DNA from: Ovis canadensis
Lineage: Eukaryota; Chordata; Mammalia; Artiodactyla; Bovidae
Length of the DNA stretch: 64,000 nucleotides
Direction of reading: 5' to 3'
Assembly: GCF_042477335.2 (NCBI RefSeq)
Contig: NC_091255.1
Coordinates: 29,118,501 to 29,182,500, forward strand
The notes beneath the pieces are model-generated. The model saw only the letters and a list, made by a program, of their open reading frames with translations. It was not told where the DNA came from and searched no databases. Position numbers and translations under genes: made by a program. This document shows, piece after piece, positions 43,560 through 54,625 of this stretch (positions are counted from its first letter, which is position 1; each line of letters opens with the position of its first letter).

Positions 43560-44860
43560 AACCACATCTTCTCTAAAAACAAACAAACAAACAAAAATGA
43601 CCAAATAGAAACTCTAGAAATAAAAAACATGTGGACATTTTGATTTTTTAAACAGAATCTAGTAGAGAGTTGGACAATTAACTAGATCCTGCTATAGAGT
43701 GAATTAATGAATGGAAGACAAAAATAAAGAAGTTGTTCAGGATGTGGTACAGAGAGATGAGACAGGAAATAAGGAAGAGGAAGTATACATGGTATAAAGG
43801 ATGAGAGGGCTTCCCTGGTCGCTCAAACAGTCAAGAATCTGCCTGCAATGCAGGAGACCCAGGTTCAGTCCCTGGATCTGGAAGATCCCCGGAGAAGGGA
43901 ATGGGTACTCTCTCCAGTATTCTTGCCTGGAGAATCCCATAGACAGAGGAGCCTGGTGGACTGTGGTCCACAGGGTTGCAAAAGAGTCAGACACGACTTA
44001 GCAACTAACACACTATACTACTATAGGATGAGAAGTTCCAGACAGGAGTTCAGATAGAGGAAGATAAAGGTAGCAGAGAAGAGAGGAAGCACACTAACAG
44101 GTAACAATGGGGAAGTTTCCGGAACTGAAGGAGAGGTGAGTCTGCCAGCTGAAGAAGCACAAAATGTAATTTTTTTTAAAGTCCATATCCAGCACCTCCA
44201 ATGGAATTGCAGAGCATTAAAGATAAACAGAATATATTAAAGGCTACTAAAGATAAAAGATAACAGATTACCTACATAGGAACACTAATCAGATGGACAG
44301 TGGATTTCCCATCATTGCTGAAGTTTCAAGAAGACAATGACATAATATTATCAAACTGCTCAGGGGAAATAACTGTCAATCAAAATTTTATACTTACATA
44401 TAAAGTAAGGGTGAAATAATTTGTTTTCAGACTTATGAAGATTAAGAGAGTTTATTATTTTAATAAATTTGCTGAATGAACTATTGAAGAATTACTATGG
44501 TAACAAGGAGGACAAATCCAGAAGAAAGGACTGAAATGCAAGAAGGAATGATAAAATATTAATTAGTAAATCTAAGTAAGTGTTTTTTAAAAGTGAATAA
44601 AATAAAGGACCAAACAGTAACATACGATATAGGAATAAAAAGTTCAGAATTAAGATCTTTATCTTGTTCAGAAGCATAGAGAAACTGGACACATTTAAGA
44701 TTGTGTGATTGCTAAAATAAAAGAAACAGACTGTACACTTTTCAAGCCAGTGGAGGGAAAAAAAGATCATCGACAGAGTCATAAGGCAGGAGTGAAGGGA
44801 GAAAAGCACAGAAAATCACAATTTTTTGAAAAAAGACTCAAAGTAAGACTGTAAATTACA
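43560..44860 (+). mobile_element. Old L1/HAL1-like sequence
   Basis: A-rich text with 'tgctgaagtttcaagaagac', CAGGGGAAATAACTGTCAAT and 'attttatacttacatataaa' resembles decayed L1M/HAL1 coding DNA. It is interrupted by a Bov-tA. No usable frame. Confidence 0.5.
43807..44022 (+). mobile_element. Bov-tA SINE
   Basis: GGGCTTCCCTGGTCGCTCAA head to CTTAGCAACTAACACACTAT tail. GGATGAGA on both sides (about 43799 and 44026). Confidence 0.92.
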
Positions 44861-44861
44861 G

Positions 44862-45058
44862 TAAAGACCCAGATGCTTGGGAAGAATGAGGGCACGAGGA
44901 GAAAGGGACAACAGAGTATAGGTGGTTGGATGGCATCATCGACTCAATGGACATGAGTTTGAGCAAACTCTGGGGGACCGTGAAGGACACGGAAGCCTGG
45001 CGTGCTGCAGTCCATGGGGTCACAAAGAGTGGGACACAACTGAGCAATTGAACAACAA
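44862..45058 (+). mobile_element. BovB 3' fragment, older type
   Basis: 'ggatggcatcatcgactcaa', CATGGGGTCACAAAGAGTGG, and the terminus GAGCAATTGAACAACAAA. About 200 bp. Confidence 0.84.
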
Positions 45059-45490
45059 ATTCACACTATGGAATATTATACAGTCCATAAAGTGAGTGAA
45101 TGTATCAGCATGGACAGATTCCAAAAATGCAGTGCTGAAGAAAGAAAAGGGTTTGCAGAATTTATATGTGTTATTTACATTTATATGTATATAATTACAT
45201 GTACATTATGTATTTAGTTTTGCAAAACAGAAATTATACACAAATGTTTTTATATATACTTATTTTTGCAAAACATAAAAATTATACACATATATCCTTA
45301 TAAGTATGTATTAGAAATATACAAACATAGATGGGAAACATCCATACTAACTTCAGAATAGTGGTTGATTCTGAGAAAGGATTGAAGGGAATAAGATGGG
45401 GCAGGGGGTGAGTACAAAGGAATTTTGATTTTATCTGTAAGGTTTATTTTTTTAAAAAGATCTGAAGCAAATATGTCCAAATGTTAACCT
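45059..45490 (+). mobile_element. L1 3' end
   Basis: CACTATGGAATATTATACAG, 'atcagcatggacagattcca' and 'tcagaatagtggttgattct' fit an L1 3' region. Confidence 0.65.
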
Positions 45491-45589
45491 CGTTAATTCT
45501 GGCTGTAAGGCATGAGGTTTAGAGGTTGAAGGCGGCTGGGAAAGTTCTTTCTTACTTTAGAAAGTCACAGGAAGCCACTCTCTTCTGAT

Positions 45590-45868
45590 GGATGTGAACA
45601 ATGAAACACACAGCCCCGAATGCTACTGGAAAACATCCAATTCATGAAAGCAACCAGGCTTACAATGAAGCCAGCACTGAAGTCAGTAAAACAAAGATGG
45701 AAAAAACCCAGGTTATTGCAACATCACTGGGTCAATCAAGCCTGAAGCTTACCTTACTGCATTATTGTCTGTGAAACGAACTAAATAATTTTCTTGTTAT
45801 CTAAGCCAGTTTGCATTAGGTTTTCTATTACTTACAGCCAAATTATAATAACTGATACAATGGGGATG
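45590..45868. mobile_element. Old LTR fragment (ERVL-MaLR-like)
   Basis: The end 'taagccagtttgcattaggttttctattac', in short blocks, and AACTGATACAATGG resemble the 3' end of MaLR-type LTRs. An ancient, non-coding endogenous retroviral LTR; no viral protein frame is present. Confidence 0.5.
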
Positions 45869-46162
45869 GAGAAGTGGAGACATCTAAAACTATTAAGGAG
45901 GTAGAATTAGCAATATTCAGCCAAAGTTTAGATGGGATGGTTAGAAACAGAGAGGAGTCAAGATTGATCCTGATTTCTAGCTTGGACAACTTAATGGTGA
46001 CATCATCTCTGAGGCATCGAAAATCAGAGGAAGATCAAGTTGAGGAGTAGGAGTGACAGTGGAAACCATCTGAGCAGTTTGGCTATGTTGGGTTTGAGGA
46101 ATCTGTTTGAAGCTTTCTAACTAGACATGTCCAGGAGGAAGCTGAATACGCAAAACTGAACT
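45869..46162. mobile_element. Ancient repeat, left half (family not named)
   Basis: 'agggttgaggagtaggagtg'-like purine-rich text that seems to continue beyond the MLT1 LTR at about 47521-48200. I recall this from a common old mammalian repeat but cannot name it. Confidence 0.4.
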
Positions 46163-46282
46163 TGAATGGTGAATAGTGTCTCCCCAAAATTTCATGTCCA
46201 TCTGGAACCTCAGAACATGACCTTATATGGGAGTAGGGTCATTGCAGATGAAATTAGGCAAACTTAGATAAGATCATACTGG

Positions 46283-46475
46283 ATTAGTGAAGTGAAAGTC
46301 ATTCAGTCATGTACAGCTCTTTGCAACCCCATGGACTATGGCCTGCCAGACTCCTCTATCCACAGAATTCTCCAGGCAAGAATACTGGAGTGGGCTGCCA
46401 TTCCCTTCTCCAGGGGATTTTTCCAACCCAGGGATTGAACCCAGGTCTCCTGAATCACAGGCAGATTTTTTTACT
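46283..46475 (-). mobile_element. Bov-tA SINE in MLT1
   Basis: Reverse Bov-tA: GTGAAGTGAAAGTCATTCAG tail side; the head end is degraded (CACAGGCAGATTTTTTTACT). Confidence 0.88.
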
Positions 46476-46636
46476 GGATTAGAGTGGGCCCTAAATCCAA
46501 TGATCGGTGTCCTTATCAGAAATGTGAAGACACAGAGAGCCACCTGGGGAGAACAGCATGTGAAGATAACGGCAGAGACCGGAGTGATAAACCTACAAGC
46601 CGAGGAAGGCTAAGAATTGCCAACAACTCCCTACGA

Positions 46637-46845
46637 AAGGACGTCCCTGGTGGCTCAGACGGTAAAGCGTCTTGCTTACAAAGCAGGAGAGCTGGGTTCG
46701 ATCCCTGGGTCAGGAAGATCCTCTGGAGAAGGAAATGGCAACCGACTCCAGTACTCTTGCCTGGAAAATCCCATGGATGGAGAAGCGTGGTGGGCTACAG
46801 CCCATGGGGTCGCAAACAGTCGGACACGACTGAGCGACTTCACTT
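46637..46845 (+). mobile_element. Bov-tA SINE in MLT1
   Basis: ACGTCCCTGGTGGCTCAGAC head, GGTTCGATCCCTGGGTCAGG B-box, GACTGAGCGACTTCACTTG tail. Confidence 0.9.
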
Positions 46846-46986
46846 GCCAGGAGCTACGAGAGCGGCATGGGGACAGTTTCTGCCTCAGAACCTCCAGAAG
46901 GAACTGACCATGCTGATACCATGAGTAAAACGCGCAGCCAAAGGAGCTGTCGGAAAATAAGTTCCCATTGCTTTAGGCCAAGTTAG

Positions 46987-47485
46987 AGCTTCCCTGGGGG
47001 CTCAGATGTTAAAGCGTCTGCCTACAATGTGGGACGGAGAAGGCAATGGCACCCCACTCCAGTACTCTTGCCTGGAAAATCCCATGGACAGAGGAGCCTG
47101 GTAGGCTGTAGTCCATGGGGTCACGAAGAGTCGGACACTTACTGAGCGACTTCACTTTCGCTTTTCACTTTCATGCATTGGAGAAGGAAATGGCAATCCA
47201 CTCCAGTGTTCTTGCCTTAAGAATCCTGGGGATGGTGGAGCCTGGTGGTCTACCATCTGTGGTCGCACAGAGTCAAACACAACTGAAGCGACTTAGCAGC
47301 AGCAGCAGCAGCAAAATGCGGGAGACTTGGGTTCGATTCCTGGGTCGGGAAGATCCCCTGGAGAAGGAAATGGCAATGCACTCCAGCCCTCTTGCCTGGA
47401 AAATCCCATGGACAAAGGAGCCTGATAGGCTACAGTCCATGGGGTCACAAAGAGTTGGACACGACTGAGCGACTTCATTTTCACT
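46987..47485 (+). mobile_element. Bov-tA SINE split by a Bov-A2
   Basis: Left part 46987-47034 (GCTTCCCTGGGGGCTCAGAT to AATGTGGGA) and right part 47315-47485 (AATGCGGGAGACTTGGGTTC to the tail) form one Bov-tA. Confidence 0.88.
47035..47314 (+). mobile_element. Bov-A2 dimeric SINE inside Bov-tA
   Basis: Two monomers and a (CAG)n tail; AATG(T/C)GGGA on both sides. This is the third nesting layer (MLT1, Bov-tA, Bov-A2). Confidence 0.92.
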
Positions 47486-47520
47486 TAAGCCAAGTTATTT
47501 ATATAGTAGTCCTAGGAAAT

Positions 47521-48205
47521 GAATACAAAGAGAGATGTCTGAATTTGAAATTTAGCTTTGAGAGTTATCACCATAAAGCAAGTGGTGGTTGAGGTCTTGG
47601 GAGTAGATGAGATTATCTAAGGAGAGTCTAGAATGAGAAGAGAAAGGAGGCCAAGAACAGACTCAGGAAAAGTGAAGTGGAAGGAGCAGGAAGAGGAAAA
47701 GGAATAGATGAAGAAGATTGAAGAGGAGCAGCAGAGAGGTCACTTGGATGGAGGTCAAGGGAAGAGAGTGTTTGTGAAGAAGGACATGTTCAATGGGCCA
47801 AATATCATAGAGAAAATAAAAAGGGTCAGTTGGGTGTGGCAATATGGAAATCACTGGTCTTCTGGGCCAAAGCAGTCTTGGAAGAAAGGCAAGGACAGAA
47901 ATAAGACTGCTGTTTTTGAAGCGTGAGAGGGAGGTGAGGAAGTTGAAATAGTTACTAAATTTTTTAAGGCCTGTGGTTATAAAGGCAGAGGGGGTGGGTG
48001 ACGTCCAGAAGGGGAAGCAGAGGTTGGGGGAGGGGGTAGATTGGGGTTTTGTTTTTGAAATGAGGGAGGCTTATGCATGTTTACAGGCTGAGGAAAAAGT
48101 CAGTGAGATTAAAAATTACAGGAACATGACACAGAAACCAAAAAACAGAAACACAAACTCCCTCACTGATGAGACTAGAGACATATGCAACTTCCAAGCA
48201 GATCT
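47521..48205. mobile_element. Ancient repeat, right half (family not named)
   Basis: Purine-rich; blocks such as AAGGGAAGAGAGTGTTTGTG, GTGGCAATATGGAAATCACT and 'gccaaagcagtcttggaaga' recur in mammalian genomes as I recall. It is probably the continuation of 45869-46162. No gene frame. Confidence 0.4.
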
Positions 48206-48223
48206 TTAAAACAAAAGTCAAGA

Positions 48224-48418
48224 ACTTCCCTGGTGGTCCACTGGCCAAGACTCTGTGCTCCCAATGCAGGGGGCCTGGGTTCAATCCCTGGTCAGAAATC
48301 TAGAACCCACATGCTGCAACTTAGAGTTCACATGCCGCAGCTAACGATCCCATGTGCCACAGCTCAGAACTGTTTAGGCCAAATAAACAAATATTTTAAA
48401 ATAAATAAACAAAACAAA
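48224..48418 (+). mobile_element. CHR-1-type SINE
   Basis: GAACTTCCCTGGTGGTCCAC head, GGTTCAATCCCTGGTCAGAA B-box, and a tail of AAATAAAC units. Confidence 0.84.
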
Positions 48419-48639
48419 AAGTGAACAAGGGTCCTTTAAGGAGGTGGAGTATAACTCACCAGTCCCTGTGTTTGGGCTGTGCACAGTGACCCAAAGAGTG
48501 CAGTATGACATCCAGAAGGGGAAACCAACCCAAGCAAAACATCACTGGTTTTTAATAATCGCCAACAAAAAAAAAAAGGCTGACTGACCACCCTTTGCCA
48601 TATAATGAAATCTAAAGCTGACAGTCTACCCAGCCATCC

Positions 48640-48843
48640 CCTTGTAGCTCAGTCGGTAAGGAATCTGCCTGCAGTGCAGGAGACCTGGGTGTGATCCCTG
48701 GGTTGGGAAGATACCCTGGAGAAGGAAATGGCAACCCACTCCAGTATCCTTGCCTGGAAAATCTCATGGACAGAGGAGCCTGGTGGGCTGCAGTCCATGG
48801 GGTCGCAAAGAGTCGGATACGACTGAGCGACTAACACTAACTT
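48640..48843 (+). mobile_element. Bov-tA SINE with 12-bp target-site duplication
   Basis: CCTTGTAGCTCAGTCGGTAA head, which is unusually tRNA-like, with complete body and tail. ACCCAGCCATCC flanks it (48628-48639 and 48844-48855). Confidence 0.93.
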
Positions 48844-49167
48844 ACCCAGCCATCCAAAATTTCCAAACAGTTTTTCCCAGTCTCTTTTTCTTTCATAGGG
48901 ATGGAATCCACAGATCATGACACAGTTGGGAAATGTCTCCAACATAAAATAATAATAATAAACAGAAGTAAAGGAATCTGAAGAGAGTGAAGATTATGTA
49001 GGGAGAGGAAGAAAACTTCAAAGAAGCAAACACACCCTCAGAGAGATAAAAGAAAATGCTGTGTCTCTGAAATAAGAACAGGATGCTTTAAAAATGAAAC
49101 AATCAGAGGAAACAAAACTGGACTCTTGGACATTAAAAATGTGACCGTTAAAATAACAAATTTAGCA

Positions 49168-49572
49168 AAAAGTTTGTGGCAGACAGAATAACAGCCCTCC
49201 AAAGATGTCTACACAGCTTGTGAAGATGATCGTACCTGGCAAAGGGCTTTGCAGATATGATTAAGGAATTTGAGTTGGGGGAGATTATGGTGGGTTATCT
49301 GGCTTAATAATTACAAGGTCCTTCTGAGGGAGGCAGTCAGGAAGACCAGAGTCAGAGACAGATTCAAAGATGCTATGCTATTGGCTTTGAAGTTGAAGGA
49401 AGGGGCCACTGGACAAGAAATGCAGGCAGCCAGCCTCTAGAAGCTGGAAAAGGCAAAGAAACAGATCCTCCCCAAGAGCCTCCAGAAAGAATGCAGTCCT
49501 GCCTCCAGAAATGGAAGTCACTGTGTTTGTGGTAGTAATTCGCTATAGTAGCAATAGGAGACTAATACAGAA
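49168..49572 (+). mobile_element. MLT1-type solo LTR
   Basis: GTGGCAGACAGAATAACAGC start, CCAAAGATGTCTACACAGCT, 'ggctttgaagttgaaggaag', AAGAGCCTCCAGAAAGAATG, and AATAGGAGACTAATACAGAA end. An old ERVL-MaLR LTR inserted in the L1-like element; non-coding. Confidence 0.78.
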
Positions 49573-49600
49573 TTAAAAGCTAAAATCAAGGAACTCTCAG

Positions 49601-49920
49601 GCTTCCCTGGTGGTTCAGTGGTTTAGAAGTGGCCTTGCAAATGCAGGGGACACCGTTTTAATCCCTGGTCTAGGAAGAGCCACCTGCCGAGGGACAACAA
49701 AGCCCGTGCGCCACAACTATTGAGTTCATGCTCTGGAGCCCACTCATTGCAACTGTTGAGCCCACAATGCCGCAACTACTGAGGCCTATGCACCTAGAGC
49801 CCCTGCTCCACAACAAAAGAAGGCACCACAACTAGACAGCAGCCCCTGCTCACTGCAACTAGAACGCCTACACACAACAACAAAGACCCAGCACAGTCAA
49901 AAATAAATATGTATTTTTTT
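49601..49920 (+). mobile_element. CHR-2-type SINE
   Basis: GGCTTCCCTGGTGGTTCAGT head and a full CHR-2 body. AATCAAGGAA(A)CTCTCA-type copies flank it (about 49585 and 49921). Confidence 0.88.
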
Positions 49921-50696
49921 AATCAAGGAAATCTCTCAACTGTCAGAACAGAAACACAAAGAGATGTAAAAGTAAGATAGGAATATAAAAAACTAGAGTA
50001 TCAGTTCAGGAGGTCCAACATTCAGAGAATAAAAGTTGCAGAGAAAGAAACATATTAAACAGAGGTGAGAAAATGATCAAAGAAATAATATAAGAACATT
50101 TCAGAGAATTGAAGGACATACTTTTGAAAGAGGCTACTAAATACCCAGAGAAATAAAGAAAGATTTTTACAAAAGCACAGCCTCAGGAAATTTAGATCAC
50201 TGGGAATTTTTCCTTTAAAATAAGCTTTTAGAAAGAAAAAAAAACTCATACAAAGGATCAAGAATCAAAGTGATAATATATGTCTCAACAGCAACATTGC
50301 ACACAGAAGACAATGGGGAGCTGCCTTCCCAGTTCATAGGTACTAGCAACTCTATACCCAGCCAAACCATCAATCAAATGTGACCACACCAAAATACATC
50401 TTTAGATATTTTGACCTTAAAAAATGACGTCCATTTGCCATTTCTTAGGACACTATTACAGAATATATTTTACTAACACAAAAAGGTAAATTATGAATGA
50501 AGATACAGATTCAACCCTGGAGCACTGCCAAGGGAGTTTCTAGGATATCAGCCAAGAGAGGTCTCTAGACGATACCTATGCAGCAGCATAGACGAAACTT
50601 CTTCAGCCTGGAGCAAGAGAACAGAGGCATCCAGATGGAAATCTCCAAGGGGAAAAATGGAGCTGATACGTGCTCTGATGGGTTGACTATGTAGAA

Positions 50697-50749
50697 TATT
50701 GTGTTAAGAGGCATTTCATGAATATTCATGAAAGGCTCTTAATACAATA
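50697..50749. repeat. Near-perfect 53-bp palindrome
   Basis: The left arm TATTGTGTTAAGAG pairs with the right arm CTCTTAATACAATA, and the centre TTTCATGAATATTCATGAAA is itself a perfect palindrome. A third related stretch (CATGAATATTGTATTAAGAG) occurs at about 50901-50920. Confidence 0.8.
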
Positions 50750-50905
50750 GAAATACAATTATTAAATAATTTTACTAATAAAATCATTAATAAAATAATT
50801 TAAAATATCATCAATAACATTGATAAAATATAAAATAATGATTAATGAATACTATCAGTAAATAATATTTATAATAAATAATAGCATATTAACAAAATTC
50901 ATGAA
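50750..50905. repeat. AT-rich low-complexity region
   Basis: Almost only A and T, with imperfect AATAAAATAAT-like units. Confidence 0.85.
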
Positions 50906-50920
50906 TATTGTATTAAGAGG

Positions 50921-51130
50921 TTTTTCCTGATGGCTCAGATGGTAAAGAATCTGCCTGTGATCCAGGAGACCGGGGTTCGATCCCTGGGCCGGGAAGATGC
51001 CTTGGAGAAGGGAATGGCAACCCACTCCAGTATTCTTGCCTGGAGAATTCCAGAGACAGAGGAGACTGGCGGGCTACAGTCCATGGGGTTGCAGAGAGTC
51101 AATGACTAAGACTTTCACTCTCACTTTTCA
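50921..51130 (+). mobile_element. Bov-tA SINE
   Basis: TTTTTCCTGATGGCTCAGAT head, GGTTCGATCCCTGGGCCGGG B-box, and a tail with ACTTTCACTCTCACTTTTCA. Confidence 0.88.
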
Positions 51131-51595
51131 TGAAGATGCAGAAAAACTGAACACATGACAAAACTAGGAAATGTTTAACTCCAGGGAAAACAAAACATGG
51201 TTCAAGAAAAAAGACATTATCATGCATTACTTGGACCAGTAGTAAATAACATTTACAAAGTCGTAGAAGCTAATACAATGATTATGGATTTAAGCAAAAT
51301 TTGTAATAGATCTACAGAAGGGTGGGAAGGGCAAGAGAGCTAAAATTCTATCTGCCAAATAAGAAATCAGCATGTCATGTCTGAAATCAGTGAATACCAA
51401 AGGAGAAGCTAAAAGAGTTGAAAATGGTAACCTATGAGAAGCAGGGCTTCTGAGTTTGTAAAAACTATCTATTGTGCACATTTTAAAAATATATGACTTA
51501 AGCCACATATACTTTTGTAATAAAATGTAGAAATTATCTTTTTAAATACTAGATGAGAGAGTATTTTAAACATTTGTTTCAATATTAAAAATGTT
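51131..51595. other. AT-rich non-coding sequence
   Basis: Possibly more old L1-like DNA; no exon. Confidence 0.35.
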
Positions 51596-51738
51596 TTTAA
51601 TATTTACTTGTTTATGTATTTTGGCAGCATCAGGTCTTAGCTGTGGCATGCAGGATCTAGTTCCCTGACCAGGGATGGAACCCAGACTCTCAGCATTGGG
51701 AACGTGGAGTCTTGGCTATTGAATCACCAGGGAAGTCC
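51596..51738 (-). mobile_element. CHR-1-type SINE
   Basis: Reverse-oriented: TATTTACTTGTTTATGTATT left, CTGACCAGGGATGGAACCCA reverse B-box, CCAGGGAAGTCCT head end. Confidence 0.84.
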
Positions 51739-53164
51739 TCAAGAGAGGGCTAATGAATTAAACAAAGTTCCTAAGAGGACATAATGGTATGTTACCCAGG
51801 ACAGGAAGTGGTAAACATCTGGGACAGGAGGGGAAGAGGTGGATGTGGAAATCGTGTTGCAGGTATGGTAGGTTCCAGGGGCAGGAAGTTGAGGAAATCC
51901 AGGTCTGATGAAACAGGATGTAAGGTCTCCTGCCGGGAGTAAAGGGAGCCCAGGTGGGTGAGCAGTGTGGAGAGCAGTGAAGTAACACAGCATGTCACAG
52001 GATGTGAACATGGGCATTAAAGTGTTAGATATTAGAAATCAAAGTGAGTTACGCAGCAGAACACTATGCTGCATAAAATTTCAAAGGAGGTGTTTGAGAA
52101 CTGATTTGATGGCTCTTAACCTTTCCTTCTGATGCTGAGGTTATCAAGTTGGAGAGATTCGAGACCGACTGTGGAGTTTTTCTGGGACATCGTGCTTGGA
52201 ACCCCACCATCCTTCAGGGCAGGAGTGAAAGAGCTTCAGGTGAAGGCTCCAAGGGCTCCACTTAGAAAACTGGTTATGTGTCCCTGTAGTGAGAAATCTA
52301 AAAATCAGAAGTTGGGCTGGGCAATTGCTGAGGAATGAAGCAAAGCAAGGAGCCTAAGTAACAATCAGCCTGCATTCCAGAATTTGCTGAGGCAAAGCAC
52401 GTGTGAGTGTTTCCCGTGTAGGTCTGGATTTCTGAGGTGCATCATGCCTCAGAAGGAACTGGAACGGGGCTGGAGCAGATTTAGTCCAGCAGAATTCCAA
52501 GGATGGAGGGGTCCTCCATAGAGTAAAACTAGAGGTGAACCACCAGGTGCCTTGGGGCTGTAAAAGGAACAATAGGCAGAGCGGAGAGGCACAGACCTGG
52601 GTCAAGGTTACTGTAGGTGGGACTCTCCCAAGAACCAGGAAGTGCCCACGAGACAGGCAGCTGTAAAGAGTTGCTGGGCATAGAGTGTGAAGCCATCTTA
52701 TCACAGAACCATTGAGTAAGGAATGTCCTGCTCTCCTTTCTCTCCTATTCCCTCCAATCTTTGAAGGATCAGAAGTCAGTGAGTAAGCAGGAGAGAGAAA
52801 AAAAGTGTGCCCTTAACCTGGGTGCAGGCTTTCTGCCTAATCCAGGTCTTATCTGAGGTAGCAGGGAGGAGACTTACCTTCGAATGGAGATTGACATTTT
52901 GATGATGGATTGAACATTCTCATTTTAAATTAAGACTGTCTTTTATTCTTCAAAGTACCATCCAACTTTTTAATTACCTAAAAATGGCCACAAAAAGTCA
53001 TGGGACTGCCCAGGTTTATATCCAAGGCAAAGGAAAGAAATTAGCCACAATAGAAAAACATAACGAGGCAGAGGAGATGAAAATAAATTTGCTTTCATGG
53101 CTACTCACCATGAGTCATGCCTGTTTAAACAAATGAAGGGCGAGGGATTCCTGTAAACAGCATG
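51739..53164. other. Longest stretch without young repeats in the intergenic half
   Basis: About 1.4 kb without SINE or BovB. No coding exon recognised; short frames on both strands match no family. It may hold old decayed repeats. Confidence 0.4.
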
Positions 53165-53580
53165 CTAAAGAATATAGATTTTGGAACCAAAGCGAATTGA
53201 GTTTGAGATCTGGTTCTGCCACTTCCCAGCATTGTGACCTTGGGTAAGTAACACAGGCTTTCTGAGTCTGAAGTTTCTACTGTAAAATGGGGTTAATTAA
53301 AGCAGATCTCTCGGGCTTCCCTGGTGGCTCACATGGAAGACACAGCAGACATGGGTTCGATCCTTGGGTTGGGAATATCCCCTGGAGGAGGAAATGGCAA
53401 CCCACTCCAGTATTCTTGCCAGGAGAATTCCATGGACAGAGGAGCCTGGCGGGCTACAGGCCATGGAGTCACAAAGAGTCGAACACCACTGAGCAACTAA
53501 CACACAACATATCTCTCAGGGTTACTTGGGAGGATTAAATAAGATAACATTTGGGAAAATACTTTAAAACATCCAGATGT
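53165..53580 (+). mobile_element. MIR SINE split by Bov-tA
   Basis: GATCTGGTTCTGCCACTTCC, TGTGACCTTGGGTAAGTAAC, then after the SINE 'agggttacttgggaggatta'. Typical MIR. Confidence 0.82.
53312..53508 (+). mobile_element. Bov-tA SINE, small internal deletion
   Basis: GGGCTTCCCTGGTGGCTCAC head, but part of the tRNA-like middle is missing before GGGTTCGATCC. Complete tail. ATCTCTC on both sides. Confidence 0.88.
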
Positions 53581-53819
53581 CCTCCCATTCTCCATTTTAT
53601 CAAAGGATGCTTGTAGGGTGGTTGGTGGGACAGGGTATGCCAGGAAAATGATCATGAGAATGGTGACTTTTTTTTCACACTGTCTTCTCCAAAGGGAAAA
53701 AGAAAAGCGGATTGGCTGAGGAGTATCATAGGGTGCTCCAGATACAGGTGAAAGGAGACTGGTGTTGGCAGATAAAATGCAGGACATCCCGTTCAGTTCG
53801 AATTTCACAGAAGTATAGA

Positions 53820-54119
53820 AAGAAAGTGAAAGTGAAGTCGCTCATTCGTGCCCGACTCTTTGCAACCCCATGGATAGTGGCCTGCACCAAGCTCCTCCGT
53901 CCATGGGATTTTCAAGGTAAGAGTACTGGAGTGGGTCGTCACTGAGCTGTGTCCTACTCTTAAAGACCCCCTGGAATAGTACATGGAATTCTCCAGGCCA
54001 GAATATTGGAGTGGGTAGCCATTCCCTTCTCCAGGAGATCTTCCCAACTCAGGGATCGAACCCAGGTCTCCCACATTGCAGGCGGATTCTTTACCAGCTG
54101 AGCCACCAGGGAAGCCCAG
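53820..54119 (-). mobile_element. Bov-A/Bov-tA dimeric SINE
   Basis: Reverse-oriented. A short BovB-derived copy on the left (GAAAGTGAAAGTGAAGTCGC to GGAGTGGGT) is followed by a full Bov-tA-like copy to CCACCAGGGAAGCCC. Confidence 0.85.
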
Positions 54120-54135
54120 TTCAGATAAACAACAG

Positions 54136-54486
54136 GTAAGAGTCCCTTGGACTGCAAGGAGATCCAACCAGTCCATTCTAAAGGAGATCAGTCCTGGGTG
54201 TTCATTGGAAGGACTGATGTTGAAGCTGAAATTCCAATACTTTGGCCACCTGATGCGAAAAGCTGACTCATTTGAAAAGACCCTGATGCTGGGAAAGATT
54301 GAGGGCAGGAGGAGAAGGGGATGACAGAGGATGAGATGGTTGGATGGTATCACTGACTCAATGGACATGGGTTTGGGTGGACTCCGGGAGTTGGTGATGG
54401 ACAGGGAGGCCTGGTGTGCTGCGGTTCATGGGGTCTCAAAGAGTCAGACACGACAGAACGACTGAACTGAACTGAACTGAACTGAA
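54136..54486 (+). mobile_element. BovB 3' fragment
   Basis: About 350 bp: AGTCCCTTGGACTGCAAGGA to a terminus with four ACTGA units. Frame 54076-54324 covers part of the C-terminal region. Confidence 0.9.
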
Positions 54487-54508
54487 TGTTTTAGCATAAA
54501 AGATGTTG

Positions 54509-54625
54509 GGGGGCTTCCCTAGTGGTCCAGTGGTTAAGACTCTGCACTGAACACAGGGAGTGTGGGTTTGATCCCTGGTCAGGGAACTAAGATTCCACAT
54601 GCTGTGTGGTGAGGTCAAAAGATAG
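54509..54625 (+). mobile_element. CHR-1-type SINE
   Basis: GGGGCTTCCCTAGTGGTCCA head, GGTTTGATCCCTGGTCAGGG B-box, short A-rich end. Confidence 0.84.

Larger units (their letters stand above)
46163..47520 (+). mobile_element. MLT1-type LTR with nested SINEs
   Basis: Pieces at about 46163-46282, 46476-46636, 46846-46984 and 47486-47520 join into one MLT1-like LTR: CAAAATTTCATGTCCATCTG, AACCTCAGAACATGACCTTA, 'agtgggccctaaatccaatg', 'gagaacagcatgtgaagata', then 'ggaaataagttcccattgct' and TAGTAGTCCTAGGAAATGAA. It is an old ERVL-MaLR solo LTR with no internal coding region. Confidence 0.8.
48945..50490 (+). mobile_element. Old L1/HAL1-like element, split by MLT1 and CHR-2
   Basis: A-rich pieces at 48945-49167, 49573-49600 and 49921-50490. 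'agaaataatataagaacatt', CAGCAACATTGCACACAGAA, GAAGACAATGGGGAGCTGCC and 'ctatacccagccaaaccatc' are L1M/HAL1 coding blocks, decayed beyond use. Confidence 0.65.

Noticed and set aside
46163-49572. LTR pieces as evidence of an intact endogenous retrovirus
   Set aside because: Only old MaLR-type solo LTRs are present; no internal gag-, pol- or env-like frame lies between or beside them.
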